NCBI GenBank assembly: GCA_015486785.1 | Contig: WFQZ01000262.1 | Location: forward strand, 1-20,047 | DNA from: Thermoflexales bacterium | GTDB lineage: Bacteria; Chloroflexota; Anaerolineae; B4-G1; SLSP01 | Length of the DNA: 20,047 bases | Direction: 5' to 3' | Shown here: one piece after another, positions 12,736 to 20,047 of the stretch | Position numbering within the stretch: position 1 is the stretch's first letter | Layout of the letters: each line of letters begins with the position of its first letter | Translations under genes and position numbers: made by a program | The notes under the pieces: generated by a model | What the model was told of the DNA's origin: nothing | Database searches by the model: none | Seen by the model: only the letters and a program-made list of their open reading frames with translations

Positions 12736-15126
12736 ATGACTCCCCTGGTGTTGTTCACCATAGCCTGGGCCGGTGGAATTCTGCTGGCTCAGGCTAATTT
12801 TTTCCCTCTGGTGTGGCTGCTGTTGCTGTTACCGGCTGCGCTGGTGCTGCTCATCGGCTGGCAAGATGATGTCCGCGCCCGCTGTGCCGCCGGGATGATG
12901 CTGGGCGTGGTGTTGGGCGCGGGGCGTATGCTCCTTGCTACGCCGGACATCACCCCGGAACGGGTCTCGTTTTACAACGGTGTGGGGCAGGTGGAGCTGG
13001 TGGGCACGGTGGTCGCGCCGCCGGACGAACGGGCGCACTACGTCAACGTGCGCTTGGCGGCGGAGCGGCTGACGCTCCCCGACGGCCAGATGTTGCCGGT
13101 GCGCGGGCAAGTCCTGGTGAAAGCTCCCGTCTATCCGCCGCTCTCCTACGGGGATCGCCTCCTGGCCGTGGGGCAATTGGAGACCCCGCCGCAGTTCGGC
13201 TCGTTTTCCTACCGCGATTATCTGGCCCGCCAAGGCGTCTACGCACTGTTGCAGCGGGCGCAAGGGTCGTATCGCGTCTCTAATGCCCGCTGTGCCTACG
13301 TGGAAATCCTGGGGCAGCATCAAGCCTCGCCGTTCTGGGAGCGGCTGTACCGTTTCCGCGCTCACGCGCAGGCCATCTTGCGCACCATCTTGCCGGAGCC
13401 GCAAGCCTCCCTGTTGACCGGCATCCTGCTGGGCGTGGAATCCGGCATCCCCGACGACCTCAACGATGCCTTTGCCGCTACCGGCACCAGTCACATTGTG
13501 GCGATCTCCGGCTTCAACTTGAGCATCATCGCCGGGGTGTTGGCTCTGCTGGCGCAACGTCTTTTTGGCAAGCGCGGCGCGGCTCCGCTGGCGGCTGCCG
13601 GCGTGTGGCTGTACACTTTCCTGGTGGGAGCTTCGGCGGCGGTGGTGCGGGCGGCGGTGATGGCCAGCGTCGCTCTGCTGGCCCGCCACGCACAGCGGCA
13701 CGTCCACGGGCCGACCTCGCTGGCGGCGGCGGCGTGGTTCATGTCGTTGCTCAATCCCCTGGTGCTGTGGGACGTGGGCTTCCAGTTGAGCTTGGCCGCC
13801 ACGCTGGGGCTGATCCTGTACGTGGACCCGCTGACGGAGCTGGTGCGCCGCTGGCTAACCCGTTTCACCGATCCGGAGCGGGCGGAGCGGATTTTGGGTT
13901 GGCTCAGCGACGCGCTGATCGTCACCACGGCGGCGCAGATCACCACCACCCCGATCATCGTGGCCACGTTTCATCGCCTTTCCCTGGTGACGCTGCTCAC
14001 CAATTTCCTCATCCTGCCGGTGCAAACCTACGTGATGTTGTGGGGCGGCCTGGCCTTGCTCGGCGGGCTGATTTTTCTCCCGCTGGGGCAGGTGCTCGCT
14101 TGGCTGGCGTGGGTGTTCCTTTCCTACACCATCGCCGTGGTGCAATGGACGGCCTCGCTGCCGTGGGCTTCTATCCCGCTGGGCTGGGTAACGTTGCCCA
14201 TTGCGTGGGGCTACTACCTCGTGTTGAGCGCGGCGACGGCTTATTGGCTGGCCCGCCCCGAAGATCGGCGCGTGTGGCTGGCGCGGGTGCGCGGGCTGGC
14301 GCAATGGCAGGTCGCTACGGCGGCGGCGTTGGTGATCCTGTTCGGGGCTTACTTCTACGCCGCGCCCGACGGCAAATTGCACGTTTCGTTCCTGGATGTG
14401 GGTCAAGGTGACGCGATCTTCGTCCAGACGCCGCGCGGACGGCAGCTTTTGATTGACGGCGGGCCGGATGCGCCGCGCACTTTGTCGCGCTTGGGGCGCG
14501 AGATGCCGTTCTGGGATCGGGATTTGGACGGCGTGATACTCACCTTCCCCGATGATGAGCGGCTGGGCGGGCTTCCGGCGGTGCTGGAGCGTTACCGTGT
14601 GGATCGCTTTGGGATCGGAAGCACCGAGGGGCACGGTGCGCTCTATCAAAAGTGGGTTGATCTGCTGTTTGAGCATCCGCTTACCTCGGTGGGGACGCTG
14701 GTGGCCGGGGACGAGTGGCCGTTGGAAGACGATGCCACCTTGTCGGTGCTGTGGCCGCCCAAGGCTACGCCCGGCCCGCTGATCTTGCGCCTGGTCTACG
14801 GGCACACGAGTTTCCTGCTCGCGGGCGACGCTACGCCGTTGGTGGAAACGCAATTGGTGCAGCGTTACGGCAACGACTTGGGCAGCGATGTGCTGCTGCT
14901 CCCGCGCCACGGCGCGAAGGGCGCGATCTCGCCGTCGTTCTTGCAGGCGGTCAATCCCAATGTGGTGATCATCAGCGTGGGGCAGGATAACCGCCACGGC
15001 GATCCCCATCCCACGACGTTAGCTCAGCTCGGCGGCTGGCTTGTCTATCGCACCGACCGCCAAGGGACTGTGTCCGTCACCTCCGACGGGCAAAGTACGC
15101 GCGTCCGCTGCGCCCGCACGCCTTAA
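12736..15126 (+). CDS. comEC: ComEC/Rec2-type DNA uptake channel with degenerate metallo-beta-lactamase domain
   Basis: This 796-residue polytopic membrane protein has the ComEC layout and usual length. Two N-terminal membrane helices (about 1-55) precede the soluble DUF4131/OB-like domain (about 70-190). The Competence domain follows from about 225 (GILLGVESGIPDDLNDAFAATG, then SHIVAISGFNLSI) with around eight helices to about 545. A metallo-beta-lactamase-like domain ends the protein (FLDVGQGDA at about 552-560, LLIDGGPD). ComEC conducts single-stranded DNA across the membrane during transformation. The lactamase domain is proposed to degrade the other strand. Here its metal motifs are altered. 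The HxHxDH motif reads F604-P-D606-D-E608-R609, the HHG(S) motif reads R724-H-G-A, and the GHP motif reads G-D756-P. Only Asp698 of LLAGDA and the scaffold remain. Nuclease loss is inferred. The ATG has AGGA 3 bases before it and lies 12 bases after the regulator. Confidence 0.93.
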   Translation: MTPLVLFTIAWAGGILLAQANFFPLVWLLLLLPAALVLLIGWQDDVRARCAAGMMLGVVLGAGRMLLATPDITPERVSFYNGVGQVELVGTVVAPPDERAHYVNVRLAAERLTLPDGQMLPVRGQVLVKAPVYPPLSYGDRLLAVGQLETPPQFGSFSYRDYLARQGVYALLQRAQGSYRVSNARCAYVEILGQHQASPFWERLYRFRAHAQAILRTILPEPQASLLTGILLGVESGIPDDLNDAFAATGTSHIVAISGFNLSIIAGVLALLAQRLFGKRGAAPLAAAGVWLYTFLVGASAAVVRAAVMASVALLARHAQRHVHGPTSLAAAAWFMSLLNPLVLWDVGFQLSLAATLGLILYVDPLTELVRRWLTRFTDPERAERILGWLSDALIVTTAAQITTTPIIVATFHRLSLVTLLTNFLILPVQTYVMLWGGLALLGGLIFLPLGQVLAWLAWVFLSYTIAVVQWTASLPWASIPLGWVTLPIAWGYYLVLSAATAYWLARPEDRRVWLARVRGLAQWQVATAAALVILFGAYFYAAPDGKLHVSFLDVGQGDAIFVQTPRGRQLLIDGGPDAPRTLSRLGREMPFWDRDLDGVILTFPDDERLGGLPAVLERYRVDRFGIGSTEGHGALYQKWVDLLFEHPLTSVGTLVAGDEWPLEDDATLSVLWPPKATPGPLILRLVYGHTSFLLAGDATPLVETQLVQRYGNDLGSDVLLLPRHGAKGAISPSFLQAVNPNVVIISVGQDNRHGDPHPTTLAQLGGWLVYRTDRQGTVSVTSDGQSTRVRCARTP

Positions 15127-15158
15127 CGGATTTCTAGCGCGTTTTTCGCAACAGGTGG

Positions 15159-15187
15159 TTGACATTCTCCGTAATTTTGGGTAGAAT
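15159..15187 (+). promoter_or_regulatory. Strong sigma-70 promoter of the FtsK-like gene
   Basis: The -35 TTGACA (15159-15164) is a perfect match and the -10 TAGAAT (15182-15187) matches 5 of 6, with 17 bases between. The expected start of transcription is near 15193-15195. The intergenic stretch 15127-15158 before it shows nothing else, and no clear terminator for comEC. Confidence 0.78.
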
Positions 15188-15203
15188 TAGAACAATTGTT
15201 CTA
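15188..15203. promoter_or_regulatory. Candidate LexA (SOS) box, GAAC-N4-GTTC type
   Basis: A 16-bp perfect palindrome, TAGAACAATTGTTCTA, begins directly after the -10 box and covers the expected start of transcription. Its core GAAC-AATT-GTTC fits the LexA operator of Gram-positive-type bacteria (consensus CGAACRNRYGTTYG). A repressor here would block the strong promoter until DNA damage. The lexA gene is not in the window, so the identification rests on motif and position. Confidence 0.62.
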
Positions 15204-15219
15204 CATACAGGAGGATGTT

Positions 15220-16233
15220 ATGGCTCGCACCTTGCGCCCCTATCTCGAATATCAAGCTGACCGCGCCGAAGCGGTGTTGGCGGCTCATCGTGCCCCGGCC
15301 AGGGTGACCGGAGGGACTATCGGCCCGCGCGTGATCCGCTTCTTCCTCGCGCCCGCGCCGCACATCCGCTATGCCACCATCCGCCGCCTGAGCGACGATC
15401 TGGCGTTGGCCCTGCGCGTGCCGCAATTGCGCGTCTCGCGCGGCACGGAAGGCGTGGTGTTGGAGTTCCCCAACCCCGCGCCGACGAAGCTCACGCTGCG
15501 CAGTTTGCTCAAAGCCGTGTCGCCGCTCTCGCCGGGGATGGCCCTGCTGGGGCTGACGCAGGACGGCACGCCGTTGCTGGCTCGCTTGCCCGCGCCGGAG
15601 GTCACGCACATTTTGATTTCCGGCACCACCGGCTCGGGAAAGTCGGTGCTGCTGCGCAGTGTGATCGCCTCGCTGTTGGTGAGCAGTTCGCCCCGTGAAT
15701 TGCGCTTGCTGTGCTTCGACCCCAAGGGTCGGACGTTTCCGCCGCTGGAATCGGCCCCGCACCTGGTGCGTCCACCGATCACCGAGGCCGGGGAGGCGGC
15801 GGAGGCTTTCCGCTCTCTGCTGCGGCTGATGGAGGCGCGGGACAAGCGGCGGGAGAGCCATCCCCTGGTCGTGGTGGGGATTGACGAGCTGGCGGATTTG
15901 ATCTTGCAGGGCGGCAAGGAGATCACCGAGGCGGTGACGCGGCTGGCGCAGCGCGGGCGGGAGGCCGGGATTCACCTGGTCGCGGCCACGCAACGGCCTT
16001 CGTCCGACCTGTTGGGCGGGCTGATGCGGGCGAATTTCCCGCTGCGGCTGGTGGGAAAGGTCGTTTCGGCGGACGATGCGCGGGTGGCCGCCGGGCGAGG
16101 CGGCACGGAGGCGCATTTGCTCAACGGGCGCGGGGATTTTCTGGCGGTCAGCGGCGGCGATGTGCCGACGCGCTTTCAGGCCGCTTACAGCGATGAGGAT
16201 GAGATTCGGGAGTTGGTGCAATCCCGGAAGTGA
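15220..16233 (+). CDS. Short soluble FtsK/SpoIIIE-type DNA translocase ATPase
   Basis: This 337-residue protein carries the FtsK motor without the usual N-terminal membrane anchor, linker or C-terminal gamma (KOPS/SRS-reading) domain. Residues 1-about 110 form the alpha-like part (GPRVIRFFLAP, VPQLRVSRGTEGVVLEFPNP). Residues 111-about 320 are the RecA-like motor, with Walker A GTTGSGKS (135-142), LLCFDPKGRTF, Walker B VVVGIDELADL (Asp222-Glu223), and RGREAGIHLVAATQRP followed by NFPLRLVGKV. All ATPase motifs are intact. It is expected to pump double-stranded DNA as a hexameric ring. A canonical cell-division FtsK would be over 700 residues, so this is a specialised paralogue. The start is ATG 15220 with AGGAGG 5 bases upstream; an in-frame TTG at 15196 lies inside the palindrome and is unlikely. 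The promoter and LexA-like box suggest damage induction. The small membrane protein just downstream may serve as its anchor. Confidence 0.9.
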   Translation: MARTLRPYLEYQADRAEAVLAAHRAPARVTGGTIGPRVIRFFLAPAPHIRYATIRRLSDDLALALRVPQLRVSRGTEGVVLEFPNPAPTKLTLRSLLKAVSPLSPGMALLGLTQDGTPLLARLPAPEVTHILISGTTGSGKSVLLRSVIASLLVSSSPRELRLLCFDPKGRTFPPLESAPHLVRPPITEAGEAAEAFRSLLRLMEARDKRRESHPLVVVGIDELADLILQGGKEITEAVTRLAQRGREAGIHLVAATQRPSSDLLGGLMRANFPLRLVGKVVSADDARVAAGRGGTEAHLLNGRGDFLAVSGGDVPTRFQAAYSDEDEIRELVQSRK

Positions 16234-16256
16234 GGAAGACGATGGAGGGAGAGACG

Positions 16257-16649
16257 ATGAACGAGAGTTTGGGCAGCCGAATGCGGCGATTTTTTACCTT
16301 GGTGGGGGTGCTGACGGCGATCACTATGGGCGTGGTGATCTCGCAGCGGTTGAGCGATGATGCTTTGGCGATGCTCATCGGGCTGGTGTTTGGCGTGGCG
16401 TTGATGCTGCCGCTGGCCGGTGTGGGGCTACTGCTGTGGCGGCGCGAGGCGCAGTCGCGCCCGGCGACCGCGCCTCAGTCCGGTGCGCCGCCGGTCATTG
16501 TGGTGACGCCTTCTTCCTTGCCGCCGCGCTATGAATCCAACGTTGCGCGGCTGGCACCGCCGCCCTCGTGGCAGCCGGAGCACGCGGCCCGCACGTTCAC
16601 CGTGCTAGGCGGTGAGGAGGTCTCGCTGACGGCGCAAGCGCGGCAGTAG
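16257..16649 (+). CDS. Small two-helix membrane protein, unknown function
   Basis: This 130-residue protein was not recognised. Two hydrophobic segments (about 11-32, FFTLVGVLTAITMGVVI, and 38-60, MLIGLVFGVALMLPLAGVGLLLW) make a membrane hairpin. A Pro/Ser/Ala-rich tail of about 70 residues follows (VIVVTPSSLPPRYE, then FTVLGGEEVSL near the end). Starts at GTG 16230 (overlapping the FtsK-like stop), ATG 16242 and ATG 16257 share the frame. GGAGGGAG 5-8 bases before 16257 favours that one. It is almost certainly co-transcribed with the FtsK-like ATPase, which lacks its own membrane anchor, so a partnership is plausible but unproven. Its stop directly touches the convergent gyrA stop. Confidence 0.72.
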   Translation: MNESLGSRMRRFFTLVGVLTAITMGVVISQRLSDDALAMLIGLVFGVALMLPLAGVGLLLWRREAQSRPATAPQSGAPPVIVVTPSSLPPRYESNVARLAPPPSWQPEHAARTFTVLGGEEVSLTAQARQ

Positions 16650-19082
16650 TTACGGTTTCCCGCGCTCGCCGACGCGGGGGGCGATTAGGCGGGTGACGCG
16701 GTCTTTGGCGCGGAGCGCGATGACGGAGACGCCGTGCGCGGCTCGTTTCCGCTCTTTGATCGCCCGCACGGTGAGCGTTTTGGCCGCGCCGCGCTCCGTT
16801 GCCAGGAAGCACCGCCCGCTCACGTTTTGGATGCCGATTCCGGCCAAGTGTTCCTGCGGGTCTAGTTTGGCGATCTGCACGCCTTTGCCGCCGCGTCTCT
16901 GGGAAGGGAACTCGGTGAGCGGGGTGCGCTTAGCCATCCCCAGATCGCTCACGGTGATGAGGTAGCCGCGCGGCGTGATCACGCTCAGCCCGACGACGTG
17001 ATCGCCATCGCTCAGCCGGATGCCGTTCACGCCGCCCGCTTTGCTCCCCGACGGGCGCACGTCGGCGGCGGAGAAGCGGATGCCCTGTCCCGCTGCCGTG
17101 CCCAAGATCACCTCGTCTTTTGCTGTGACCCAGACCGCGCCGATGACGCGGTCTTTTTCCGCCAGCCGGATCAGCGGCTGCGGCGCACGTCCCACCGGCG
17201 GGAGTTGATCGGCGTTGAGCCGCTTGACTTGCCCGTGGGCGGTGGCGATGAACAAGGTGCCGTCCGGCGGGAGCGCGGGCAGGGTCAGCGCGTCCACGAT
17301 GTCCGCGCCGCCCGCGTGGGCCAGCGTGCTCCAATGAGTGCCTTCTCCGTTCCAGGCCGTGCCTTCCGGCACTTGGTGGACGGGCAGCGCGGCGGCTTGA
17401 CCGTCGGCGGTGAACAGGTAGAGCGTATCGCGGGTGGAGGCGGCCAGCAGGGCCAAGGGCGGCTCGGCGGGACGCGAGACGGCGCGGGGTTTGTCGCCGA
17501 GCGGCTGACGGCCCACTTGACCGTGGCGTCCCACGGTCACCCAAACCGGCTGATCGGGGGTCAGCGAGACGGCGGCCAGGGTGGAGCTTTTCACTTCCTG
17601 GATGTGCGTGCGGCGGGCGTCGGCGTACTGCTCCCGCAGGCTCAACAGTTCCGCGCGGATGGTGGCCCGTTGCTGCTTCGGGGAGGCGAGGAGTTGTTCC
17701 CAGGCGGCGATTTGCTTGCGCAAGTCCCGCGCTTCGTCTTGCAGCTTGCGGCGTTCCAGGGCGGCCAGCCGTTTGAGCGGCATTTCCAGGATCGCTTGGG
17801 CTTGCGCCTCGCTGAGTTTGAACTTGCGGCGCAGGTTTTTGCGGGCGGTATCCACGGTGCGGGAGCGGCGGATGGTGGAGATCACTTCGTCCAGGTGCTC
17901 CAGGGCGATCAACAGCCCTTCAACGATGTGCAGCCGTTGTTGGGCGTGCGTGAGGTCATAGCGCACGCGGCGCACCAGCACCTCCAAACGGTGCTCCAGG
18001 AAGAGCAGCAAGGCCCGCTTGAGGGAGAGGCGGCGCGGTTCGCCGTTGACCAGGGCCAGGATGATGATGCTGTAGCGGCTCTCCAGGGCGGTGCGGCGGT
18101 AGAGCGATTGCAGGACTTCGTCTGTGTCGGCGTTGGCCAGTAGTTCAATGACCACGCGCATGCCCTGGCGATCCGATTCGTCCCGCAGATCGGCGATGCC
18201 TTCGAGTTTGCCGCTGCGCACCAGTTTGGCGATGTTGGTGATGAGCGTGCTTTTGTTCACTTGATACGGCAGTTCGGTGATGATGATCCGTTGCCGTCCC
18301 CGCGCGGCTTGCTCAATGTGGGCGCGGGCGTGAATGGTGATGCGTCCCCGTCCGGTGGCGTAGGCTTTGAGGAGCACGTCTTCGCCGTCTTCGCTTTCGC
18401 GGCGATAGACCAGTCCGCCGGTGGGGAAGTCCGGCCCTTGGACGTAGCGCATTAAGTCCGCCACGGTGACATCGTCTATCTTGGCCCATTGATCCAGCAA
18501 GTAGACGAGCGCGTCCACGATCTCGCCCAGGTTGTGCGGCGGGATGTTCGTGGACATGCCCACGGCGATGCCGGCGGCTCCGTTGAGCAGCAGGTTGGGC
18601 AGGCGGGAGGGCAGGACGGTCGGCTCACGGAGCGAGCCATCGAAGTTGTCCGCCCAATCAACCGTTTGCTTGTCAATGTCGGTCAGGGCCTCGGCGGCGA
18701 TGGCGGCCATGCGGGCTTCGGTGTAGCGCATCGCGGCGGGGGCGTCGCCGTCCACCGAGCCGAAGTTGCCTTGTCCATCCACCAGCGGATAGCGCATTGA
18801 GAAATCCTGCGCCATACGGGCCATGGCCTCGTAGACCGCGCTATCGCCGTGCGGGTGATACTTCCCCAGCACTTCGCCGACGATGCGGGCCGATTTTTTG
18901 TAGGGGCTGCCGGGGCGGAGTCCCATGTCGTGCATGGCAAATAAGATGCGCCGCTGGACCGGTTTGAGTCCATCGCGCACATCGGGTAACGCTCGCGCCA
19001 CGATCACGCTCATGGCGTAATCCAAGTACGCCCGCTGCACTTCTACGTTAATGTCCCGTTGGACAATAGTTCCCACGTTCAT
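16650..19082 (-). CDS. gyrA: DNA gyrase subunit A
   Basis: This 810-residue subunit breaks and rejoins DNA in the ATP-driven introduction of negative supercoils, as an A2B2 complex with GyrB. The breakage-reunion domain has PVQRRILFAMHDMG (42-54), HPHGDSAVYEAM (76-87) and the catalytic Arg119-Tyr120 in AAMRYTEARM. The quinolone-determining positions equivalent to E. coli Ser83 and Asp87 are Ser81 and Glu85, a common susceptible-type pair. A coiled-coil region (about 370-490) leads to the six-bladed C-terminal DNA-wrapping domain. That domain contains a perfect GyrA box, QRRGGKG (728-734), which marks gyrase rather than topoisomerase IV. The start is ATG 19082 with GAAGGAGGT about 6 bases upstream; an in-frame start 15 codons earlier precedes that ribosome site and is rejected. 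gyrB is not in the window. Confidence 0.97.
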   Translation of the reverse strand: MNVGTIVQRDINVEVQRAYLDYAMSVIVARALPDVRDGLKPVQRRILFAMHDMGLRPGSPYKKSARIVGEVLGKYHPHGDSAVYEAMARMAQDFSMRYPLVDGQGNFGSVDGDAPAAMRYTEARMAAIAAEALTDIDKQTVDWADNFDGSLREPTVLPSRLPNLLLNGAAGIAVGMSTNIPPHNLGEIVDALVYLLDQWAKIDDVTVADLMRYVQGPDFPTGGLVYRRESEDGEDVLLKAYATGRGRITIHARAHIEQAARGRQRIIITELPYQVNKSTLITNIAKLVRSGKLEGIADLRDESDRQGMRVVIELLANADTDEVLQSLYRRTALESRYSIIILALVNGEPRRLSLKRALLLFLEHRLEVLVRRVRYDLTHAQQRLHIVEGLLIALEHLDEVISTIRRSRTVDTARKNLRRKFKLSEAQAQAILEMPLKRLAALERRKLQDEARDLRKQIAAWEQLLASPKQQRATIRAELLSLREQYADARRTHIQEVKSSTLAAVSLTPDQPVWVTVGRHGQVGRQPLGDKPRAVSRPAEPPLALLAASTRDTLYLFTADGQAAALPVHQVPEGTAWNGEGTHWSTLAHAGGADIVDALTLPALPPDGTLFIATAHGQVKRLNADQLPPVGRAPQPLIRLAEKDRVIGAVWVTAKDEVILGTAAGQGIRFSAADVRPSGSKAGGVNGIRLSDGDHVVGLSVITPRGYLITVSDLGMAKRTPLTEFPSQRRGGKGVQIAKLDPQEHLAGIGIQNVSGRCFLATERGAAKTLTVRAIKERKRAAHGVSVIALRAKDRVTRLIAPRVGERGKP
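16659..16678. terminator. Weak hairpin at the convergent junction
   Basis: Arms CCCGCG (16659-16664) and CGCGGG (16673-16678) flank an 8-base loop within the last gyrA codons, 10 bases beyond the stop of the small membrane protein gene. There is no T-run in either direction. It could slow transcription from both sides where the two genes abut, but GC-rich coding DNA produces such stems by chance. Confidence 0.22.
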
Positions 19083-19104
19083 CCTGACCTCCTTCGCGGG
19101 CGGT

Positions 19105-19132
19105 ATTGTAAGAGGGGCTGCGTTCACGGCAA
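19105..19132 (-). promoter_or_regulatory. Candidate gyrA promoter
   Basis: On the minus strand a -35-like TTGCCG (19132-19127) and a -10 TACAAT (19110-19105) are separated by 16 bases. The -10 matches 5 of 6 positions and the -35 matches 4 of 6. The expected start is near 19098, leaving a short leader of about 16 bases that holds the AAGGAGGT ribosome site. It is divergent from the Yip1-like gene. Confidence 0.45.
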
Positions 19133-19170
19133 GGGGAAACTGCTCATGACGCGGTCTCGTATTGGGTGAG

Positions 19171-19198
19171 TCGTCAAATCTCTACTTCTGGCTATAAT
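19171..19198 (+). promoter_or_regulatory. Candidate promoter of the Yip1-like gene
   Basis: A perfect -10 TATAAT (19193-19198) is preceded by a -35-like TCGTCA (19171-19176, 4 of 6) with a 16-base spacer. The expected start is near 19205, with a leader of about 30 bases to the ATG at 19234. Confidence 0.5.
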
Positions 19199-19233
19199 GT
19201 AGCCGGATCGTTCAATCAGAAAGGAGCTAGATT

Positions 19234-19941
19234 ATGACCCAGTTTACCGGATATGAAGTTCCCACCCCACCGCAGCGACGGACTTTCGAGGAAATCACGC
19301 ATTTGTGGACGCAGGTTTTTCAGATGGATGATGCCTTCTTCGCCCAAGAGTCTCACTTCGCCAATGCGACGGACACGCTGGTGAGTGTGTTGATCTTTGC
19401 GAGTGTGTCGGCGGTTGCGTCGGTGTTGATGCAGTTGATGGGGAGCAGCATTGAGTCCTGGCTGCCGCCAGAGTACCATGCGATGATGGTCAGCAACGGG
19501 GCTTTTGATCTCGTGGCGAGCCTCTTCAGCGGTTTCTTCGGTACGTTCCTGGGATTTTACGTTGGCAATGGGCTGACTTACTTGGCGGCGAAGCTCTTGG
19601 GTGGCGATGGCAGCTTTGGAGCGCAGGTGTACTTGATGTCGCTCTTTGCCGTGCCGCTGGGGATTTTAGGGGCCTTGATGGGCTGGATTCCGTGCATCGG
19701 CTGGCTGGGCGCGATAGGGCTTGCCATCTATGAGCTTATCTTGAACGTGCGCATGTTCCGTGCCATACATCATCTGACCACCGGAACGGCGGTGGCGGCG
19801 GTGTTGCTGCCGGGGCTGATCATCGGGGCCTTGATATTCTGTTTCGCCATCGCGCTGATCGCATTGATCACGCTGGTTTCCGGGGGAATGGATCACTATT
19901 CGGGCATGCTGCTGCTTGCGTCCCTGCGGGGATTGTTGTAA
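19234..19941 (+). CDS. Yip1-domain-like integral membrane protein
   Basis: This 235-residue protein has a cytoplasmic N-terminus of about 45 residues (PPQRRTFEEITHLWTQVF, DDAFFAQESH). About five hydrophobic segments follow, at roughly 48-69, 91-120, 128-149, 152-171 and 184-216. The layout, with an early W-x-x-V-F/aromatic amphipathic stretch followed by FLGFYVGNGLTYLAAKLLGG and GSFGAQVYLMSLFAVPLG, is that of bacterial Yip1/YIF1-type membrane proteins, whose function is unknown. There are no catalytic residues. The start has AAGGAG about 9 bases upstream and its own TATAAT promoter. It is a single-gene unit, closed by a strong terminator about 20 bases after the stop. Confidence 0.8.
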   Translation: MTQFTGYEVPTPPQRRTFEEITHLWTQVFQMDDAFFAQESHFANATDTLVSVLIFASVSAVASVLMQLMGSSIESWLPPEYHAMMVSNGAFDLVASLFSGFFGTFLGFYVGNGLTYLAAKLLGGDGSFGAQVYLMSLFAVPLGILGALMGWIPCIGWLGAIGLAIYELILNVRMFRAIHHLTTGTAVAAVLLPGLIIGALIFCFAIALIALITLVSGGMDHYSGMLLLASLRGLL

Positions 19942-19960
19942 CTTCCGTTTGACTTCACCG

Positions 19961-19994
19961 AACCCGACGGGCTTCCGCCCGTCGGGTTTGTTGT
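19961..19994 (+). terminator. Rho-independent terminator after the Yip1-like gene
   Basis: A perfect 12-bp stem has arms AACCCGACGGGC (19961-19972) and GCCCGTCGGGTT (19977-19988) around a TTCC loop, followed by TGTTGT. The strong GC-rich stem, tight tetraloop and T-rich tail make this the clearest intrinsic terminator in the window. Confidence 0.85.
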
Positions 19995-20009
19995 GGGTGA
20001 GAGGCGGCG

Positions 20010-20047
20010 ATGATCAACTGCGAGGCGGACTTCCCCGGTGTATTGCC
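20010..20047 (+). CDS. Possible start of a further gene (cut by the window edge)
   Basis: An ATG at 20010 opens a frame (MINCEADFPGVL) that stays open to the edge, 12 codons. A purine-rich GAGAGGCGG precedes it as a weak ribosome site, and a terminator for the previous gene lies just upstream, so a new unit starting here is reasonable. Nothing can be said about function. Confidence 0.3.
   Translation, partial: MINCEADFPGVL

Noticed and set aside
13855..15009. A 384-codon minus-strand frame inside comEC
   Set aside because: It is antisense shadow coding with no recognisable motif, while the plus-strand frame carries clear ComEC domains.
16998..18143. A 381-codon plus-strand frame opposite gyrA
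   Set aside because: It is a shadow of gyrA, which has catalytic Tyr120 and a GyrA box in the minus-strand frame.
1..20047. CRISPR arrays, tRNA or rRNA genes, riboswitches
   Set aside because: I saw no regularly spaced repeats, tRNA cloverleaf with CCA-type ends, rRNA stretches or recognisable riboswitch cores. Intergenic gaps are all below about 220 bases.

Overview
The window is about 20 kb of GC-rich bacterial chromosome that is almost fully coding. The longest stretch without a gene is about 210 bases. The gene families suggest a Chloroflexota (Anaerolineae-like) bacterium: a beta-helix/DUF11 surface protein, a fused FAD/2Fe-2S molybdenum hydroxylase subunit, a response regulator next to comEC, and a Gram-positive-style LexA box. 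That assignment is an inference; no rRNA or other phylogenetic marker is present. There are no tRNAs, rRNAs, CRISPR arrays or insertion sequences that I can see.

Layout. (1) 1-2322, minus strand: the N-terminal part of a large exported beta-helix/DUF11 protein that runs off the left edge. (2) 2536-10213, plus strand: a tightly packed run of a GT2 glycosyltransferase, a fused FAD + 2Fe-2S subunit, an uncharacterised protein with a nucleoside-phosphorylase-like C-terminus, a molybdopterin-binding xanthine-dehydrogenase-family subunit, and tyrS. Most gaps are 3-29 bases. It ends in an 11-bp hairpin shared with the convergent gene. (3) 10232-11679, minus strand: an AbiEi/AbiEii toxin-antitoxin pair with a 4-base overlap and an apparently near-leaderless promoter. 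(4) 11866-15126, plus strand: a response regulator that has lost its phosphorylation residues, followed by comEC, whose metallo-beta-lactamase domain has lost its metal ligands. A strong promoter with a perfect palindrome over its -10 box drives them. (5) 15220-16649, plus strand: a short soluble FtsK-type ATPase under a strong promoter with a perfect LexA-like palindrome at the expected start of transcription, followed by a small two-helix membrane protein. (6) 16650-19082, minus strand: gyrA, abutting the preceding gene with no gap. (7) 19234-19941, plus strand: a Yip1-like membrane protein ending at a strong terminator, then the possible first codons of another gene.

How the genes may work together. 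The molybdenum hydroxylase operon holds the electron-transfer and catalytic subunits, and the purine-contacting residues known from xanthine dehydrogenase are kept. Between those two subunits lies a protein whose C-terminal third looks like the nucleoside phosphorylase/nucleosidase fold. This suggests a base-releasing plus base-oxidising purine salvage or catabolic unit. The region 11.7-16.6 kb groups DNA uptake (ComEC), a phosphorylation-independent regulator and a probably SOS-controlled DNA pump. It looks like a DNA-handling neighbourhood beside an abortive-infection-type toxin-antitoxin locus.
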